Below, piece by piece: positions 26,614-36,363 of a DNA stretch of 64,000 bases. The DNA is from Lactococcus formosensis (GTDB lineage Bacteria > Bacillota > Bacilli > Lactobacillales > Streptococcaceae): the NCBI RefSeq assembly GCF_018403745.1, contig NZ_BOVP01000001.1:124001-188000 (forward strand), in the 5' to 3' direction. Numbering within the stretch: position 1 is the first letter of the stretch; the number at the start of each line of letters is the position of its first letter. Under the pieces are notes generated by a model that ran no database searches, was not told the DNA's origin, and was given only the letters and a program-made list of their open reading frames with translations. The position numbers were made by a program, and so were the translations under genes.

Positions 26614-27267
26614 TTACAACTCAACGATATTTCCAGATTTCAAGTAAACGATCCATTCACAAAGGTTAACCGCATAGCCAGTAATACGCTCCAAGAATAC
26701 AAGAGTCATCAAGTAATCTTTACCCGTCGTGATTGTTTCTGTGTTTTCTTTCATCGCTTCCAAGATTTTTTCTTGAATTTCACCGCTCATATTTTTAACT
26801 GTTTGGTATTGATCTGCGATTTCACGCGCACGTTTATCATTACCTTGAATATAAGCATTCAATGAAGCATCAACCACTGATTTGACCTTTTCACCTAAAA
26901 GAGAAATATCTTCTTCAACTTCATGAATACGCTCTTCACCTTTAAGGTTAATTGCTGCTTTGGCAATTGAAGTCACGTGATCGCCCATACGTTCCAAGTC
27001 ACTTGAGGCTTTAAGCACTGTGATAATCGTACGTAAATCCCCTGAAACTGGTTGTTGCAAGGCAATCATTTCCAATGATTTTGTTTCTAATTTTGTTTCC
27101 AATTGGTTAATCATCTCATCGCTTGTAATGACATCTTCTGCCAACTCACGATCATGACTCACAAAGGCACGAACTGCTTTATTCAATTGTGCAGAGACTT
27201 GTGTTCCCATTGAATAAAATTGGTTGTGAAGTTTATTGAGTTCTTCTTCGAATTGTGTACGTAACAT
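26614..27267 (-). CDS. phoU: phosphate transport accessory regulator PhoU
   Basis: 217-residue all-helical protein with two PhoU repeats, each with the E/D-x-x-x-D metal-binding pattern (DLERMGDHVTSIAKAA near 90 and LERITGYAVNLCEW near 195). It is known to restrain Pst uptake and Pho signalling. It is last gene of the pst operon, 55 bp after the second pstB, with AGAGGAG before the ATG. Confidence 0.93.
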   Translation of the reverse strand: MLRTQFEEELNKLHNQFYSMGTQVSAQLNKAVRAFVSHDRELAEDVITSDEMINQLETKLETKSLEMIALQQPVSGDLRTIITVLKASSDLERMGDHVTSIAKAAINLKGEERIHEVEEDISLLGEKVKSVVDASLNAYIQGNDKRAREIADQYQTVKNMSGEIQEKILEAMKENTETITTGKDYLMTLVFLERITGYAVNLCEWIVYLKSGNIVEL

Positions 27268-27322
27268 TTTTTCTCCTCTTAACTAAGCTCAGAGCAATAA
27301 GTGCTCCTTACATCATACCATA

Positions 27323-28084
27323 TTATCCAAACTTACCAGCAATATAATCTTCTGTTTCCTGTTTTTCAGGATTAAGGAAGATTTTTTTCGTATTATCCAT
27401 TTCAACTAGGTCACCATTGAGCATGAAAGCAGTACGATCAGAGATACGTGAAGCCTGTTGCATGCTGTGCGTAACAATAGCCAAAGTATAATCTTCTTTA
27501 AGTTCTAAAAGTGTTTCTTCCACGTGCCCTGCCGAAATTGGATCTAGAGCTGACGTTGGTTCATCAAGCAAGATGATTTTAGGATTGACTGCAAGTACAC
27601 GTGCAATACATACACGTTGTTGTTGTCCACCAGATAAACCAAGTGCTGAAGTATGAAGGATATCTTTTACCTCATCCCAAATATTTGCGGCCTTAAGTGA
27701 ATTTTCAACGACTTCATCAAGCAAAGCTTTGTCTTTTACACCTTTGAGGCGCAAACCATAGACAACATTTTCATAAATCGAAAATGGGAAAGGATTAGGT
27801 TGTTGAAAAACCATACCGATTTCTTTACGAAGATCTACGGTATCCACTTTTGGACTGTAGATATTATGCCCTTTATACATGATTGCTCCAGTAATCGTTA
27901 CGGTTGGAATCAAATCATTCATGCGGTTAATCGAACGTAAAAGTGTTGATTTACCACATCCAGAAGGGCCAATAAGTGCTGTAATCTCATTAGGATAGAA
28001 TTCCATGTTGATTTGATTGAGCGCTTTTTTCTTACTGTAATACAGCGAAAGGTCGCTGACTGTTAAAATTGCTTCTTTTGTCAT
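27323..28084 (-). CDS. pstB2: phosphate ABC transporter ATP-binding protein PstB (second copy)
   Basis: ATPase of 253 residues energising phosphate import. Walker [10 protein letters not shown], signature LSGGQQQR and Walker [14 protein letters not shown] are all intact. I chose ATG 28084 with AGAGGA before it; a longer frame running back into pstB1 has no ribosome site. It is one of two paralogous PstB proteins in this operon; they differ in the N-terminus and are not recent duplicates. Both may form hetero- or homodimers with PstC/PstA. Confidence 0.92.
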   Translation of the reverse strand: MTKEAILTVSDLSLYYSKKKALNQINMEFYPNEITALIGPSGCGKSTLLRSINRMNDLIPTVTITGAIMYKGHNIYSPKVDTVDLRKEIGMVFQQPNPFPFSIYENVVYGLRLKGVKDKALLDEVVENSLKAANIWDEVKDILHTSALGLSGGQQQRVCIARVLAVNPKIILLDEPTSALDPISAGHVEETLLELKEDYTLAIVTHSMQQASRISDRTAFMLNGDLVEMDNTKKIFLNPEKQETEDYIAGKFG

Positions 28085-28097
28085 ATTGTCCTCTCGA

Positions 28098-28901
28098 TTA
28101 TCCAAAGTGTCCTGAAACATAATCTTCTGTCGCTTTAAGATTTGGCTGCGTGAAGATTTTGCTTGTCTCATCGTATTCAATCAAGTCGCCTGAATAGAAG
28201 AATGCCGTATAGTCAGAAACACGACTGGCTTGTTGCATGTTGTGCGTAACGATAATAATCGTATAGTCTTTCTTAAGTTCGGTCATTGTTTCTTCAATTT
28301 GCATTGTAGAAATAGGATCCAAAGCTGAGGCTGGTTCATCCATCAAGATGATTTCTGGTTTAACTGACAGTGCACGTGCGATACATAAACGCTGTGCTTG
28401 ACCACCGGAAAGTGCCAAAGCTGACTTGTTCAAATTATCCTTAACTTGCTCCCATAAAGCTGCTTGCTTGAGCGATGTTTCCACAATTTCATCTAATTTT
28501 TTCTTGTCTTTTATTCCTTCACGACGGTGGATAAAAGCGATATTTTCATAGATTGACTTTGGGAAAGGATTTGGTCTTTGGAAAACCATACCGATTTGCT
28601 TACGGACTTCGTAAACATTGACTTTAGGGTCACTGATATTGACACCTTCATACATGATTTCACCTGTTACTCGTGCGCCATCAATCGTATCATTCATACG
28701 GTTAAGCGCGCGGAGATAAGTTGATTTACCAGAACCTGAAGGGCCGATTAAAGCTGTTACTTGATTTTTAGGAAATTGCATAGAGACACCATGAATTGCT
28801 TCTTTTGTGCCGTTATAGAAAACCCGCAAATCGTTTGTTGAAAGAGCGATATTTTTGTCGAAAGTCAAAATGTGACGTTCGTTCCAATCATAAGTTGCCA
28901 T
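28098..28901 (-). CDS. pstB1: phosphate ABC transporter ATP-binding protein PstB (first copy)
   Basis: ATPase of 267 residues with Walker [10 protein letters not shown], signature ALSGGQAQR and Walker [14 protein letters not shown]; the Ala in place of the usual Thr after EP is common in PstB. The N-terminal extension [14 protein letters not shown] is absent from the second copy. It lies 18 bp downstream of pstA in the operon. Confidence 0.92.
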   Translation of the reverse strand: MATYDWNERHILTFDKNIALSTNDLRVFYNGTKEAIHGVSMQFPKNQVTALIGPSGSGKSTYLRALNRMNDTIDGARVTGEIMYEGVNISDPKVNVYEVRKQIGMVFQRPNPFPKSIYENIAFIHRREGIKDKKKLDEIVETSLKQAALWEQVKDNLNKSALALSGGQAQRLCIARALSVKPEIILMDEPASALDPISTMQIEETMTELKKDYTIIIVTHNMQQASRVSDYTAFFYSGDLIEYDETSKIFTQPNLKATEDYVSGHFG

Positions 28902-28919
28902 ATTTTTCTATATTCCTTA

Positions 28920-29807
28920 CTAATTTCCAGATGTGAGTTTCTTGTGGAGGCGATTTCCGAGGAAACGTGCCCCAAGATTGAACAGCAATACAAAGATAAT
29001 CAGTACTGCAGAAGCTCCTGCAGAAATCTGAGTTGCCGTTGCGATCGTTCCTTCAGTATTCAAAGCCCAAATATGTACGGCCAATGTTTCAGCAGGACGG
29101 AAGAGTGACAATGGGCTTGTCAATGACATAGGATTCCAGTTAGCCCAGTTGATTGGCAAGTTGGTTTGACCCGCAGTATAGATCAAGGCCGCAGCTTCAC
29201 CGAACACACGTCCTGAAGATAAGATAACCCCTGTTAAAATCCCCGGTACTGCTGCTGGTAAAATGACTTTAGTGGCTGTTTCCCATTTTGATAAACCGAG
29301 AGCTAAGCCACCTTCACGTTGCATTGTCGGAATGGCACGGAGTGATTCTTCAACATTACGTGTCATTAAAGGAAGATTGAAGACTGTAAGAGCAAGGGCA
29401 CCTGATAAGACAGAGAAACCAAGCCCAAACTGAATAACGAAGAGTAACATACCGAAGAGACCCACAACGATTGAAGGGAGAGATGATAAAACCTCAATCG
29501 CTGAGCGAACTGCACCAGTCAACCAATGTTTTTGATTGGCATATTCTGAAAGGTAAATTCCTGCCCCCAATGAGAGTGGAATCGAAATAATTAAAGTCAC
29601 AACTAACAAGTAAACTGAGTTAAAAAGTTGAATAGCAATACCACCACCAGTCAATGGATTTGACGGTGTTGTTAAGAATTCCCAAGATACAAAAGGTAAA
29701 CCTTTAATTAAAATATAAATCAAGAGAAAAGCGAGTATCGCCACAATGATGCCTGAGAGTGCATAGAGCACGCCAGTAGCAATTTTATCTGTGCGTTTAG
29801 CATTCAT
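28920..29807 (-). CDS. pstA: phosphate ABC transporter permease PstA
   Basis: Permease of 295 residues with six membrane segments. The BPD-transport EAA-like loop TMQREGGLALGLSKWETATKVILPAA lies near residue 165. It starts within the TAATG overlap with the pstC stop, so the two channel subunits are translationally coupled. Confidence 0.93.
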   Translation of the reverse strand: MNAKRTDKIATGVLYALSGIIVAILAFLLIYILIKGLPFVSWEFLTTPSNPLTGGGIAIQLFNSVYLLVVTLIISIPLSLGAGIYLSEYANQKHWLTGAVRSAIEVLSSLPSIVVGLFGMLLFVIQFGLGFSVLSGALALTVFNLPLMTRNVEESLRAIPTMQREGGLALGLSKWETATKVILPAAVPGILTGVILSSGRVFGEAAALIYTAGQTNLPINWANWNPMSLTSPLSLFRPAETLAVHIWALNTEGTIATATQISAGASAVLIIFVLLFNLGARFLGNRLHKKLTSGN

Positions 29808-30730
29808 TATTTAAGGCTCCCTTTCTTAGCGATAGCACGCATCGCGATGTTAAATACTAATGACATAAGGAGAAGGAGGAGTCCAAGTGACCAAAGCGCA
29901 TTCAATTGAATACCTGGTGTAGCATTTGGAATACCTGATGTCAAAATTGACGTTAAAGTTGAAGCTGGTGAAACCAGATCCTTTGGCATTGTCACAGCAT
30001 TACCAACAACCATTTGGATAGCTAATGCTTCACCGAAGGCACGCGCCATACCAAAGATTACCGCTGTCAAGATACCAGGTGCTGCCGCACGGAGTAAGAC
30101 ACGCCAAATAGTTTGCCAGCGTGTGGCTCCTAAACCAAGTGAAGCTTCACGATAATGCGGTGGAATTGCTTTAAGCGCATCGACAGTCATTGAAGTAACA
30201 GTTGGTAAAATCATAACAAAGAGTACAAACACACCGGCAAGCAAGCCAAGACCTGTTCCACCAAATGTATTACGTATAATAGGTACAACAACAGTCAAAC
30301 CGATAAATCCATAAACAACTGAAGGGATACCTACCAAAAGTTCAATAACTGGTTGTAAAATTTTCGAACCGTATTTTGGTGAAATTTCTGTCATATAAAT
30401 TCCAGCACCGATGGCAAAAGGTGTCGCAACTAAAGCTGAAAGCACAGTAACGATTAAAGACCCAGCAAACATTGGTAAAGCACCAACTGCAGGTTTTCCA
30501 TCAGGTCCAATCGCGCCTGGTTCCCAATGTGTTCCAAAGAGGAAGCGGAACGGATTCACACCATCAACGAAGAAAGTGGAAAGACCTTTTTGAGCGACAA
30601 AGACCAGAATAAGTCCAACGACAAAAACGATAATTGCGATACACAAGAACGTCAATGTTCTACCAAATTTTTCCAAGCGTGAATCTTTTGAACTTGAAAG
30701 TAATTTTTCTTTAATTTTTGAGTTTTCCAT
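29807..30730 (-). CDS. pstC: phosphate ABC transporter permease PstC
   Basis: Permease of 307 residues. A cytoplasmic N-terminus is followed by six membrane segments, a periplasm-facing loop rich in Gly/Pro (about 60-85), and the EAA-like block HYREASLGLGATRWQTIWRVLLRAA near 195. It lies 14 bp after the second pstS gene. Confidence 0.93.
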   Translation of the reverse strand: MENSKIKEKLLSSSKDSRLEKFGRTLTFLCIAIIVFVVGLILVFVAQKGLSTFFVDGVNPFRFLFGTHWEPGAIGPDGKPAVGALPMFAGSLIVTVLSALVATPFAIGAGIYMTEISPKYGSKILQPVIELLVGIPSVVYGFIGLTVVVPIIRNTFGGTGLGLLAGVFVLFVMILPTVTSMTVDALKAIPPHYREASLGLGATRWQTIWRVLLRAAAPGILTAVIFGMARAFGEALAIQMVVGNAVTMPKDLVSPASTLTSILTSGIPNATPGIQLNALWSLGLLLLLMSLVFNIAMRAIAKKGSLK

Positions 30731-30744
30731 AACTACCTTACTAA

Positions 30745-31596
30745 TTATTTAATTGGTGTAACTTTACCTTTATAATCACGATCAATTTTCATCTCCGTTA
30801 CAGGGATGTAGCCGAGTTTTCTCAGTGTTACTTTGTCATTTTTAACATAGTTGATAAAGCGATTTTCTACAAAGTTCTTATTTTTATTATTGGTATACAT
30901 ATGTTCGTAAGACCAAATTTTCCACTTATTAGTTGTTACATTTGTATCTGTAGGTTCAACCCCATCTAAGTTCAGTGGTTTAATCCCTGGCTTGTGGATA
31001 TAAGGGAACGAAACATAAGAAATTGCACCTGGTGTTTGACCAACCAATTGTACAACCGAACCAGAGGCATCTTGAGTAGGGCCGTCAATTTCCCGTGCTC
31101 CATTCAAGGCAAGGTTATCAAAATTGACACGTGTTCCTGAACCTGCCGTCCGTCCGATAACCGTAATTTCTTGATCTGGACCGCCAACTTCTTTCCAGTT
31201 TTTTACTTTTCCGGTGAAAATATCAATAAGTTGATCTTGAGTGACATTTGATAAATCCAAATTTCGATTCACGATTGGTGCAAAACCGACAACTGCAACC
31301 TTATTTCCTGTGATTTTAGAAGCATCAATTCCTGATTTTTCTTCCGCAAAGATATCTGAGTTACCAATTTGGAAAGAACCTGCGACCACTTGTGCAAGTC
31401 CAACACCTGAGCCTCCACCTTGAACCATAATAATATCTTCTGGATATTTCTTCATATAATCCAAGGAAACTTGTTCAACCAGTGGTTTCATTGCCGTTGA
31501 GCCACCTACTGTGACTTGATTTGAGTTGGGCGCACATGCCGCTAAAGTCACAAGACTCATTGCTGCAAATAAAGCCATTAAAATTTTCTTTTTCAT
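30745..31596 (-). CDS. pstS2: phosphate-binding lipoprotein PstS (second copy)
   Basis: Lipoprotein of 283 residues capturing phosphate outside the cell. The signal peptide ends in the lipobox TLAAC (Cys21). Phosphate-ligand blocks GGSTAM, GGGSGVG, NSDIFAEEKSG and RTAGSGTRVNFD are present. It is about as close to the upstream paralogue as orthologues usually are (both share the EEKSGIDASK and SGTRVNFDNLAL blocks), so an old tandem duplication; lactococci are known to carry the pair as pstF/pstE. It has its own -10 and a two-repeat Pho box upstream, so it can be expressed separately from pstS1. Confidence 0.92.
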   Translation of the reverse strand: MKKKILMALFAAMSLVTLAACAPNSNQVTVGGSTAMKPLVEQVSLDYMKKYPEDIIMVQGGGSGVGLAQVVAGSFQIGNSDIFAEEKSGIDASKITGNKVAVVGFAPIVNRNLDLSNVTQDQLIDIFTGKVKNWKEVGGPDQEITVIGRTAGSGTRVNFDNLALNGAREIDGPTQDASGSVVQLVGQTPGAISYVSFPYIHKPGIKPLNLDGVEPTDTNVTTNKWKIWSYEHMYTNNKNKNFVENRFINYVKNDKVTLRKLGYIPVTEMKIDRDYKGKVTPIK

Positions 31597-31602
31597 ATCC
31601 TT

Positions 31603-31667
31603 ATTTTAGCATAAATCAACCATAAATAAGCAAAAGCTTACCGCTTACAATGTAAACAGTTTGTAAA
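31603..31667 (-). promoter_or_regulatory. pstS2 promoter with two TTTAC Pho-box repeats
   Basis: On the minus strand two TTTAC motifs exactly 11 bp apart (plus-strand GTAAA at 31652 and 31663) lie upstream of TAAAAT (31603-31608). No good -35 is present, as expected for a PhoP/PhoB-activated promoter. An imperfect inverted repeat of unknown meaning follows at about 31675-31721. Confidence 0.55.
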
Positions 31668-31826
31668 TGGAACGGCAAAGAGAGCACCTGAGACATGGCC
31701 CAAGTACTCTTGCTCTTTGCATCATCATTAAGAACAAGGATTCTCTAAAAGAATAAGTTTTTGTAAAGTAAAACTAAGGGTATGAAAAAGAAAATTTTAA
31801 CGTTTTACTCTGCTCACTCTCAATTC

Positions 31827-32720
31827 TTATTTATTTGTGATTTTTCCTTGAGCGTCACGTTCTACTTTCATATCAGAAACTGGAATATAGCCGAGTTCCT
31901 TGATTGTTTTTGTATCTTCAGTAACGTATTTGATGAAATCTGTTTCGGCTGCTGTTTCTTTTTCTTTATTGGTATACATGTGTTCGTATGACCAAACTTT
32001 GTAGCTATTGTCTGCAACATTTTCATCTGTAGGTTTTACATTATCAATGCTGACTGCTTTAATATCTTTACTCTTATCAAGGTAAGAAAAAGCAACGTAA
32101 GAGATTGCACCTGGTGTTTGAGAGACCATAGTTACCGCCGTACCTGAGGCATCTTGCGTTGGCCCCTCTACTTCTTTTTCGCCACCGAGAGCTAAATTAT
32201 CAAAGTTCACACGTGTACCTGAACCTGCTGCACGCCCAATTACTGTGATTTTTTCATCCGGACCTCCTACTTCCTTCCAGTTCTTCACTTTCCCCGTGAA
32301 GACATCTTTAAGTTGTTGTGTTGAGAGATTATCAATGTTAATATCTTTATTTACAATTGGAGCAAAACCGACGACAGCTACTTTATGGTCGTTCAATTTA
32401 GAAGCATCAATTCCTGATTTTTCTTCTGCAAAGATGTCAGAATTACCGATTTGGAAGGTTCCTGTTGAGACCTGAGTCAAACCTACACCGGATCCACCAC
32501 CTTGTACAGTAATTTGAACTTCTGGTTTTTTAGCTGTATACTCAGTTGAAGCTTGTTGTGCCATAGGTTGCAAGGCTGTTGAACCTCCAGCGATGATTTT
32601 ACCTGAAGCTGGCGTTGAGCTCTCTGAGCTGCTATTAGACGATGAATTGCCATTTCCGCAAGCTGCAAGCGTCAACAGAGCTGCACCAGCGATAATTCCA
32701 GAAAGTAACTTTTTATTCAT
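31827..32720 (-). CDS. pstS1: phosphate-binding lipoprotein PstS (first copy)
   Basis: Lipoprotein of 297 residues: signal peptide with lipobox TLAAC (Cys21), Ser-rich linker (about 24-40), then the phosphate-binding fold (GGSTALQP, GGGSGVG, RAAGSGTRVNFD). It heads the pst operon. The gene is separated from pstS2 by 230 bp. The four-repeat Pho box upstream suggests strong induction in phosphate limitation. Confidence 0.92.
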   Translation of the reverse strand: MNKKLLSGIIAGAALLTLAACGNGNSSSNSSSESSTPASGKIIAGGSTALQPMAQQASTEYTAKKPEVQITVQGGGSGVGLTQVSTGTFQIGNSDIFAEEKSGIDASKLNDHKVAVVGFAPIVNKDINIDNLSTQQLKDVFTGKVKNWKEVGGPDEKITVIGRAAGSGTRVNFDNLALGGEKEVEGPTQDASGTAVTMVSQTPGAISYVAFSYLDKSKDIKAVSIDNVKPTDENVADNSYKVWSYEHMYTNKEKETAAETDFIKYVTEDTKTIKELGYIPVSDMKVERDAQGKITNK

Positions 32721-32776
32721 GAGATTTTCTCCAATATTTTTCTATGTTCTCCGTAAGCTCTTTTGCTTACATAACT

Positions 32777-32842
32777 ATCTTAACACTGTTAGCAACCTAT
32801 AATTGTAAATACTTAGTAAATACTAGGTAAACGCTTAGTAAA
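32777..32842 (-). promoter_or_regulatory. pst operon promoter: Pho box of four 11-bp-spaced repeats
   Basis: Plus-strand GTAAA occurs at 32805, 32816, 32827 and 32838, i.e. TTTAC on the minus strand with exact 11-bp periodicity. This is the geometry of tandem PhoB/PhoP-type response-regulator binding. A possible -10 is TAAGAT (32777-32782). Confidence 0.7.
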
Positions 32843-32872
32843 CGGTTTTACTTTTTATTATTACTACAAGAG

Positions 32873-32902
32873 AAAAAGCAAGAGACAGCTGTCTCCTGCT
32901 TT
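32873..32902 (-). terminator. terminator after smpB
   Basis: AAAAAGCAGGAGACAG pairs with CTGTCTCTTGCTTTTT, one mismatch, directly against the smpB stop. Confidence 0.8.
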
Positions 32903-33370
32903 TTAACGATTGTAGGCTTTGATTTGACGTGCAATGTCACGATTTTGTTCTTTACGTTTGAGTGTTTCACGCTTGTCGTATTGTTTTTTCCCTCGTGCAA
33001 GTCCCATTAAAACCTTAGCAAAACCATTCTTCAGATAAACTTTCAAAGGAATAAAAGTAATTCCTGTTCCTGTTAATTCTTTTTCAATCTTCATGATTTC
33101 TTTTTTCTTAAGTAAAAGTTTGCGCGTGCGAAGTTCATCCACATTAAAGATGTTTCCTTGCTCGAAAGGTGCAATATGAACATTGGAAAGCCAAACCTCA
33201 CCATCCCGTACCCGAGCAAATCCATCCTTAAGCTGAATTTTTGCTTGACGGACCGATTTGATTTCTGTTCCTGTTAGAACAATCCCTGCCTCAAATGTTT
33301 CAAAAATTTCATAATCATGCCGGGCCTTTTTATTCTGGGCCAAGGGCTTATCTACTGTATTTTTTACCAT
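32903..33370 (-). CDS. smpB: SsrA-binding protein SmpB
   Basis: Binds tmRNA and brings it to stalled ribosomes; 155 residues with the family blocks [20 protein letters not shown] (oligonucleotide-binding fold) and the basic C-terminal tail [19 protein letters not shown]. No ribosome site precedes the ATG: an extended -10, TGATATAAT (hexamer 33377-33382), ends 6 bases before it, so the transcript should be leaderless. The ssrA RNA itself is not in this window. Confidence 0.94.
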   Translation of the reverse strand: MVKNTVDKPLAQNKKARHDYEIFETFEAGIVLTGTEIKSVRQAKIQLKDGFARVRDGEVWLSNVHIAPFEQGNIFNVDELRTRKLLLKKKEIMKIEKELTGTGITFIPLKVYLKNGFAKVLMGLARGKKQYDKRETLKRKEQNRDIARQIKAYNR

Positions 33371-33376
33371 ACATAT

Positions 33377-33385
33377 ATTATATCA
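33377..33385 (-). promoter_or_regulatory. smpB extended -10, leaderless start
   Basis: TGA plus TATAAT, then six bases (ATATGT) and ATG on the minus strand; the predicted transcript start coincides with the start codon. Confidence 0.6.
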
Positions 33386-33446
33386 CATAACTTTTTCTTA
33401 CAAACTTCCTCAGTTCTTTTTGATAATATTTTATAAAAAAATCTTT

Positions 33447-33482
33447 AGACAGAAAATCACCAATCCATCCAAAGACTTTTTA
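33447..33482 (-). terminator. probable alaS terminator
   Basis: On the minus strand AAGTCTTTGG and the later TCTAAAGATTTTTTT can pair imperfectly. The T run is good but the stem is weak. Confidence 0.45.
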
Positions 33483-33496
33483 TTTAAGATAAATTC

Positions 33497-36115
33497 TTAA
33501 GAAAGTTTTGAGCCAACATTTTCGATAAGCTCTGGGATTCCAGCAGCTTTAGATCCACCAGCCATAGCCATATCTGGTTTACCACCACCTCGGCCATCAA
33601 TATATGGTGCGAGCTCTTTAATCAAGTTTCCAGCTTTAACATCAGCTGTTTTACTTGCTACAAGAAGACTCACTTTTTCACCAATCTTAGCAACAAGGAC
33701 AAGGACATCTGACAACTCTTTTTGTTTCCAGATATCTGCAAGATTACGTAGACCATTTACATCAGGTACTGCAACTTCACTGGCAATATAACTTGTACCT
33801 GCTGCTTTGAGAACATTTTTAAAGACTTCATCAGATTGACTTGCAGCTAATTTACCTGCTAGTGCGTCATTTTCTTTTTGAGCAGCTTTTAGTTCTTCTT
33901 GCATTGCTGTCACTTTCGTCACAACTTGAGCAGCTTGAGGTGCTTTTACAACTGCAGCGACTTCATTGAGCGTATTTTCAGCATCTTTAAATGCTTCATA
34001 GGCTTTTTGACCTGTTACGGCAACAATACGGCGAACGCCTGATCCGATACCTTCTTCTTTGATAATCTTGAAGAGACCAATTTCACTTGTTGTCGCTGTG
34101 TGCGTTCCGCCACAAAGTTCGACAGAGTAATCACCAATTTTAACGACACGTACATTTTTACCATATTTTTCGCCAAAGAGAGCCATTGCACCCATTTCTT
34201 TAGCTGTATCAATATCAGTTTCTACCGTTTCAACAGCCAATGATTGCCAAATTACTTCGTTAACTTGACGTTCAATATCAGCCAGCTCTTCCTTGCTTAC
34301 AGGAGCAAAGTGTGTAAAGTCAAAGCGAAGGAATTCTACCTCATTAAGTGATCCTGCTTGAAGTGCATGCTCACCTACAATGTTGTGCAATGCGGCATGG
34401 AGCAAGTGAGTCGCTGTGTGGTTTTTAACGATACCATGACGGCGTTCCGCATCAATTTCAAGTGTGTAAGTTTCACCAACTACAAGAGTAGAGAGAATGT
34501 CAACCATATGAAGGTTTTGACCATTTGGTGCATGTTGGACATCCTTAACTTCTGCAACAACTTTGCCTGCAGCATTTTTGATCACACCGTGGTCAGAAAC
34601 TTGTCCACCCATTTCTGCGTAGAATGGTGTTTTATCGAAAATAAGTTGCGCTTCACCGCTTACGGTATCCACTTTTTCATCATCTTTAACGGCCACAAGA
34701 AGTTTGCCATCGTATTTTTCAACATCGTAGAGGAATTCAGATTCTTCTTTGATGGATTGGAGTGTCTCATTTTGTGCGCCCATTGAGCCACCTTTAACGA
34801 CAGCAGCACGTGCACGATCTTGTTGTTCTTTCATCGCTGCTTTGAAACCTTCATGGTCAATCTTGAAGCCTGCATCTTCAGCTAATTCCTCAGTTAACTC
34901 TACTGGGAAACCATAAGTATCATAAAGACGGAAGATATCTTGACCTTCAAGCATTGTCTTGCCTTCTTCTTTGAGTTTACCAAGCAGTTCATCCAAGAGT
35001 TTGCTACCACCATCAATTGTACGGCCAAAAGCTTCTTCTTCACGATCGATAATTTGCATGATAAAGTCTTGCTTTTCAAGGACTTCTGGGTAGTATGACT
35101 CCATAATTTTACCTACAACGGGAACAAATTGAGCCAAGAATTTACCTTCAATACCTAATTTTTTACCGTGCATTACTGCGCGACGAAGAAGACGGCGGAG
35201 AACATAGCCGCGTCCTTCATTTCCTGGCAAAGCACCGTCACCGATAGCAAAGCTCAATGCACGAATGTGGTCCGCAATCACTTTAAAGCTCATGTTATTG
35301 CCATCTGGATCGTAAGTTTTACCAGAAATACGTTCAATTTCACGAATGATAGGGAGGAAAAGGTCGGTATCAAAGTTTGTTTTACCACCTTGGATAATAC
35401 AAACCATACGTTCAAGCCCCATTCCCGTATCAATATTTTTCTGTGGCAACTCTTTGTATTCGCTACGTGGAACAGCTGGATCAGCATTAAATTGCGACAG
35501 AACGATATTGTATATTTCGATGTAACGGTCGTTCTCGATATCTTCAGCCAAGAGTTTCAACCCAATATTTTCAGGATCGTAAGCTTCACCACGATCGAAG
35601 AAAATTTCTGTATCCGGTCCTGAAGGCCCTGCACCAATTTCCCAGAAGTTGTCTTCGATCGGTACTAAATGACTTGCATCAACACCGAGCTCCACCCAAC
35701 GGTTAAATGTATCTTTATCATCAGGGTAGTAAGTAATATAAAGTTTTTCTGCTGGAAAATCAAAATATTCACTACTTGTAAGCATCTCCCAAGCATAAGC
35801 GAGCGCTTCTTCACGGAAATAATCACCAATTGAGAAATTTCCAAGCATTTCAAACATTGTATGGTGACGCGCTGTTTTACCAACATTTTCGATATCGTTT
35901 GTACGGATTGATTTTTGGGCATTTGTAATACGTGGATTTTCAGGCACAACTGAACCGTCAAAATATTGTTTCAATGTCGCAACACCAGAGTTGATCCAGA
36001 GTAAAGTTGGGTCGTTCACTGGTACTAAAGATTGTGAAGGTTCAATAGAGTGTCCTTTTGATTTAAAGAAATCAAGGAACATTTGACGTACTTCTGTTGA
36101 AGTCATTTTTTTCAT
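33497..36115 (-). CDS. alaS: alanyl-tRNA synthetase
   Basis: Class II synthetase of 872 residues. The N-terminal catalytic domain ([11 protein letters not shown] ... [15 protein letters not shown]) is followed by the tRNA-recognition region, the editing domain with zinc ligands HTATHLL (about 565) and CGGTH (about 665), and a C-terminal coiled-coil/C-Ala domain. All functional parts are present. It is controlled by the T-box leader that begins almost at the prsA stop upstream. Confidence 0.96.
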   Translation of the reverse strand: MKKMTSTEVRQMFLDFFKSKGHSIEPSQSLVPVNDPTLLWINSGVATLKQYFDGSVVPENPRITNAQKSIRTNDIENVGKTARHHTMFEMLGNFSIGDYFREEALAYAWEMLTSSEYFDFPAEKLYITYYPDDKDTFNRWVELGVDASHLVPIEDNFWEIGAGPSGPDTEIFFDRGEAYDPENIGLKLLAEDIENDRYIEIYNIVLSQFNADPAVPRSEYKELPQKNIDTGMGLERMVCIIQGGKTNFDTDLFLPIIREIERISGKTYDPDGNNMSFKVIADHIRALSFAIGDGALPGNEGRGYVLRRLLRRAVMHGKKLGIEGKFLAQFVPVVGKIMESYYPEVLEKQDFIMQIIDREEEAFGRTIDGGSKLLDELLGKLKEEGKTMLEGQDIFRLYDTYGFPVELTEELAEDAGFKIDHEGFKAAMKEQQDRARAAVVKGGSMGAQNETLQSIKEESEFLYDVEKYDGKLLVAVKDDEKVDTVSGEAQLIFDKTPFYAEMGGQVSDHGVIKNAAGKVVAEVKDVQHAPNGQNLHMVDILSTLVVGETYTLEIDAERRHGIVKNHTATHLLHAALHNIVGEHALQAGSLNEVEFLRFDFTHFAPVSKEELADIERQVNEVIWQSLAVETVETDIDTAKEMGAMALFGEKYGKNVRVVKIGDYSVELCGGTHTATTSEIGLFKIIKEEGIGSGVRRIVAVTGQKAYEAFKDAENTLNEVAAVVKAPQAAQVVTKVTAMQEELKAAQKENDALAGKLAASQSDEVFKNVLKAAGTSYIASEVAVPDVNGLRNLADIWKQKELSDVLVLVAKIGEKVSLLVASKTADVKAGNLIKELAPYIDGRGGGKPDMAMAGGSKAAGIPELIENVGSKLS

Positions 36116-36124
36116 AGCTATTCT

Positions 36125-36360
36125 CCTAATAAAATAATTTTCATTTACTTTTTTTGTGAATAATCACACAATATAAAAACAAAAAAATCATCGTAAACGA
36201 GGGGCGTCACTCACGCGGTACCACCCTCATTCACGATGAATTCATCGTCTCTCTTTTGCTTGATAAAGCAGATTCCCTGCTGTTAGAAAACCTTAAGGTC
36301 TTCAGCACGTTGACTTATCGACTTTCACCCCACGTCGACTCTCTGTAAAGTCATTTTTTT
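36125..36360 (-). promoter_or_regulatory. T-box leader of alaS
   Basis: GGGTGGTACCGCG (36214-36226 on the minus strand) is a canonical T-box. A long terminator helix (CATCGTGAATGAGGG against CCCTCGTTTACGATG, about 36189-36238) ends in a T run. The leader fills the whole gap to prsA, leaving almost no room for a promoter; transcription may start in the prsA 3' end or come from the prsA operon. The specifier codon was not assigned. Confidence 0.88.
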
Positions 36361-36363
36361 CAT

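Noticed and set aside
27323..28901. pstB1/pstB2 as a recent duplication or assembly artefact.
   Set aside because: The two proteins differ throughout outside the ATPase motifs, and this tandem pair is normal in lactococci and streptococci.
34358..35623. Long plus-strand frames opposite alaS, and similar frames opposite pepF, bceB, manN and malE.
   Set aside because: They lie antisense to intact conserved genes, lack ribosome sites and show no domain; they are codon-bias shadows.
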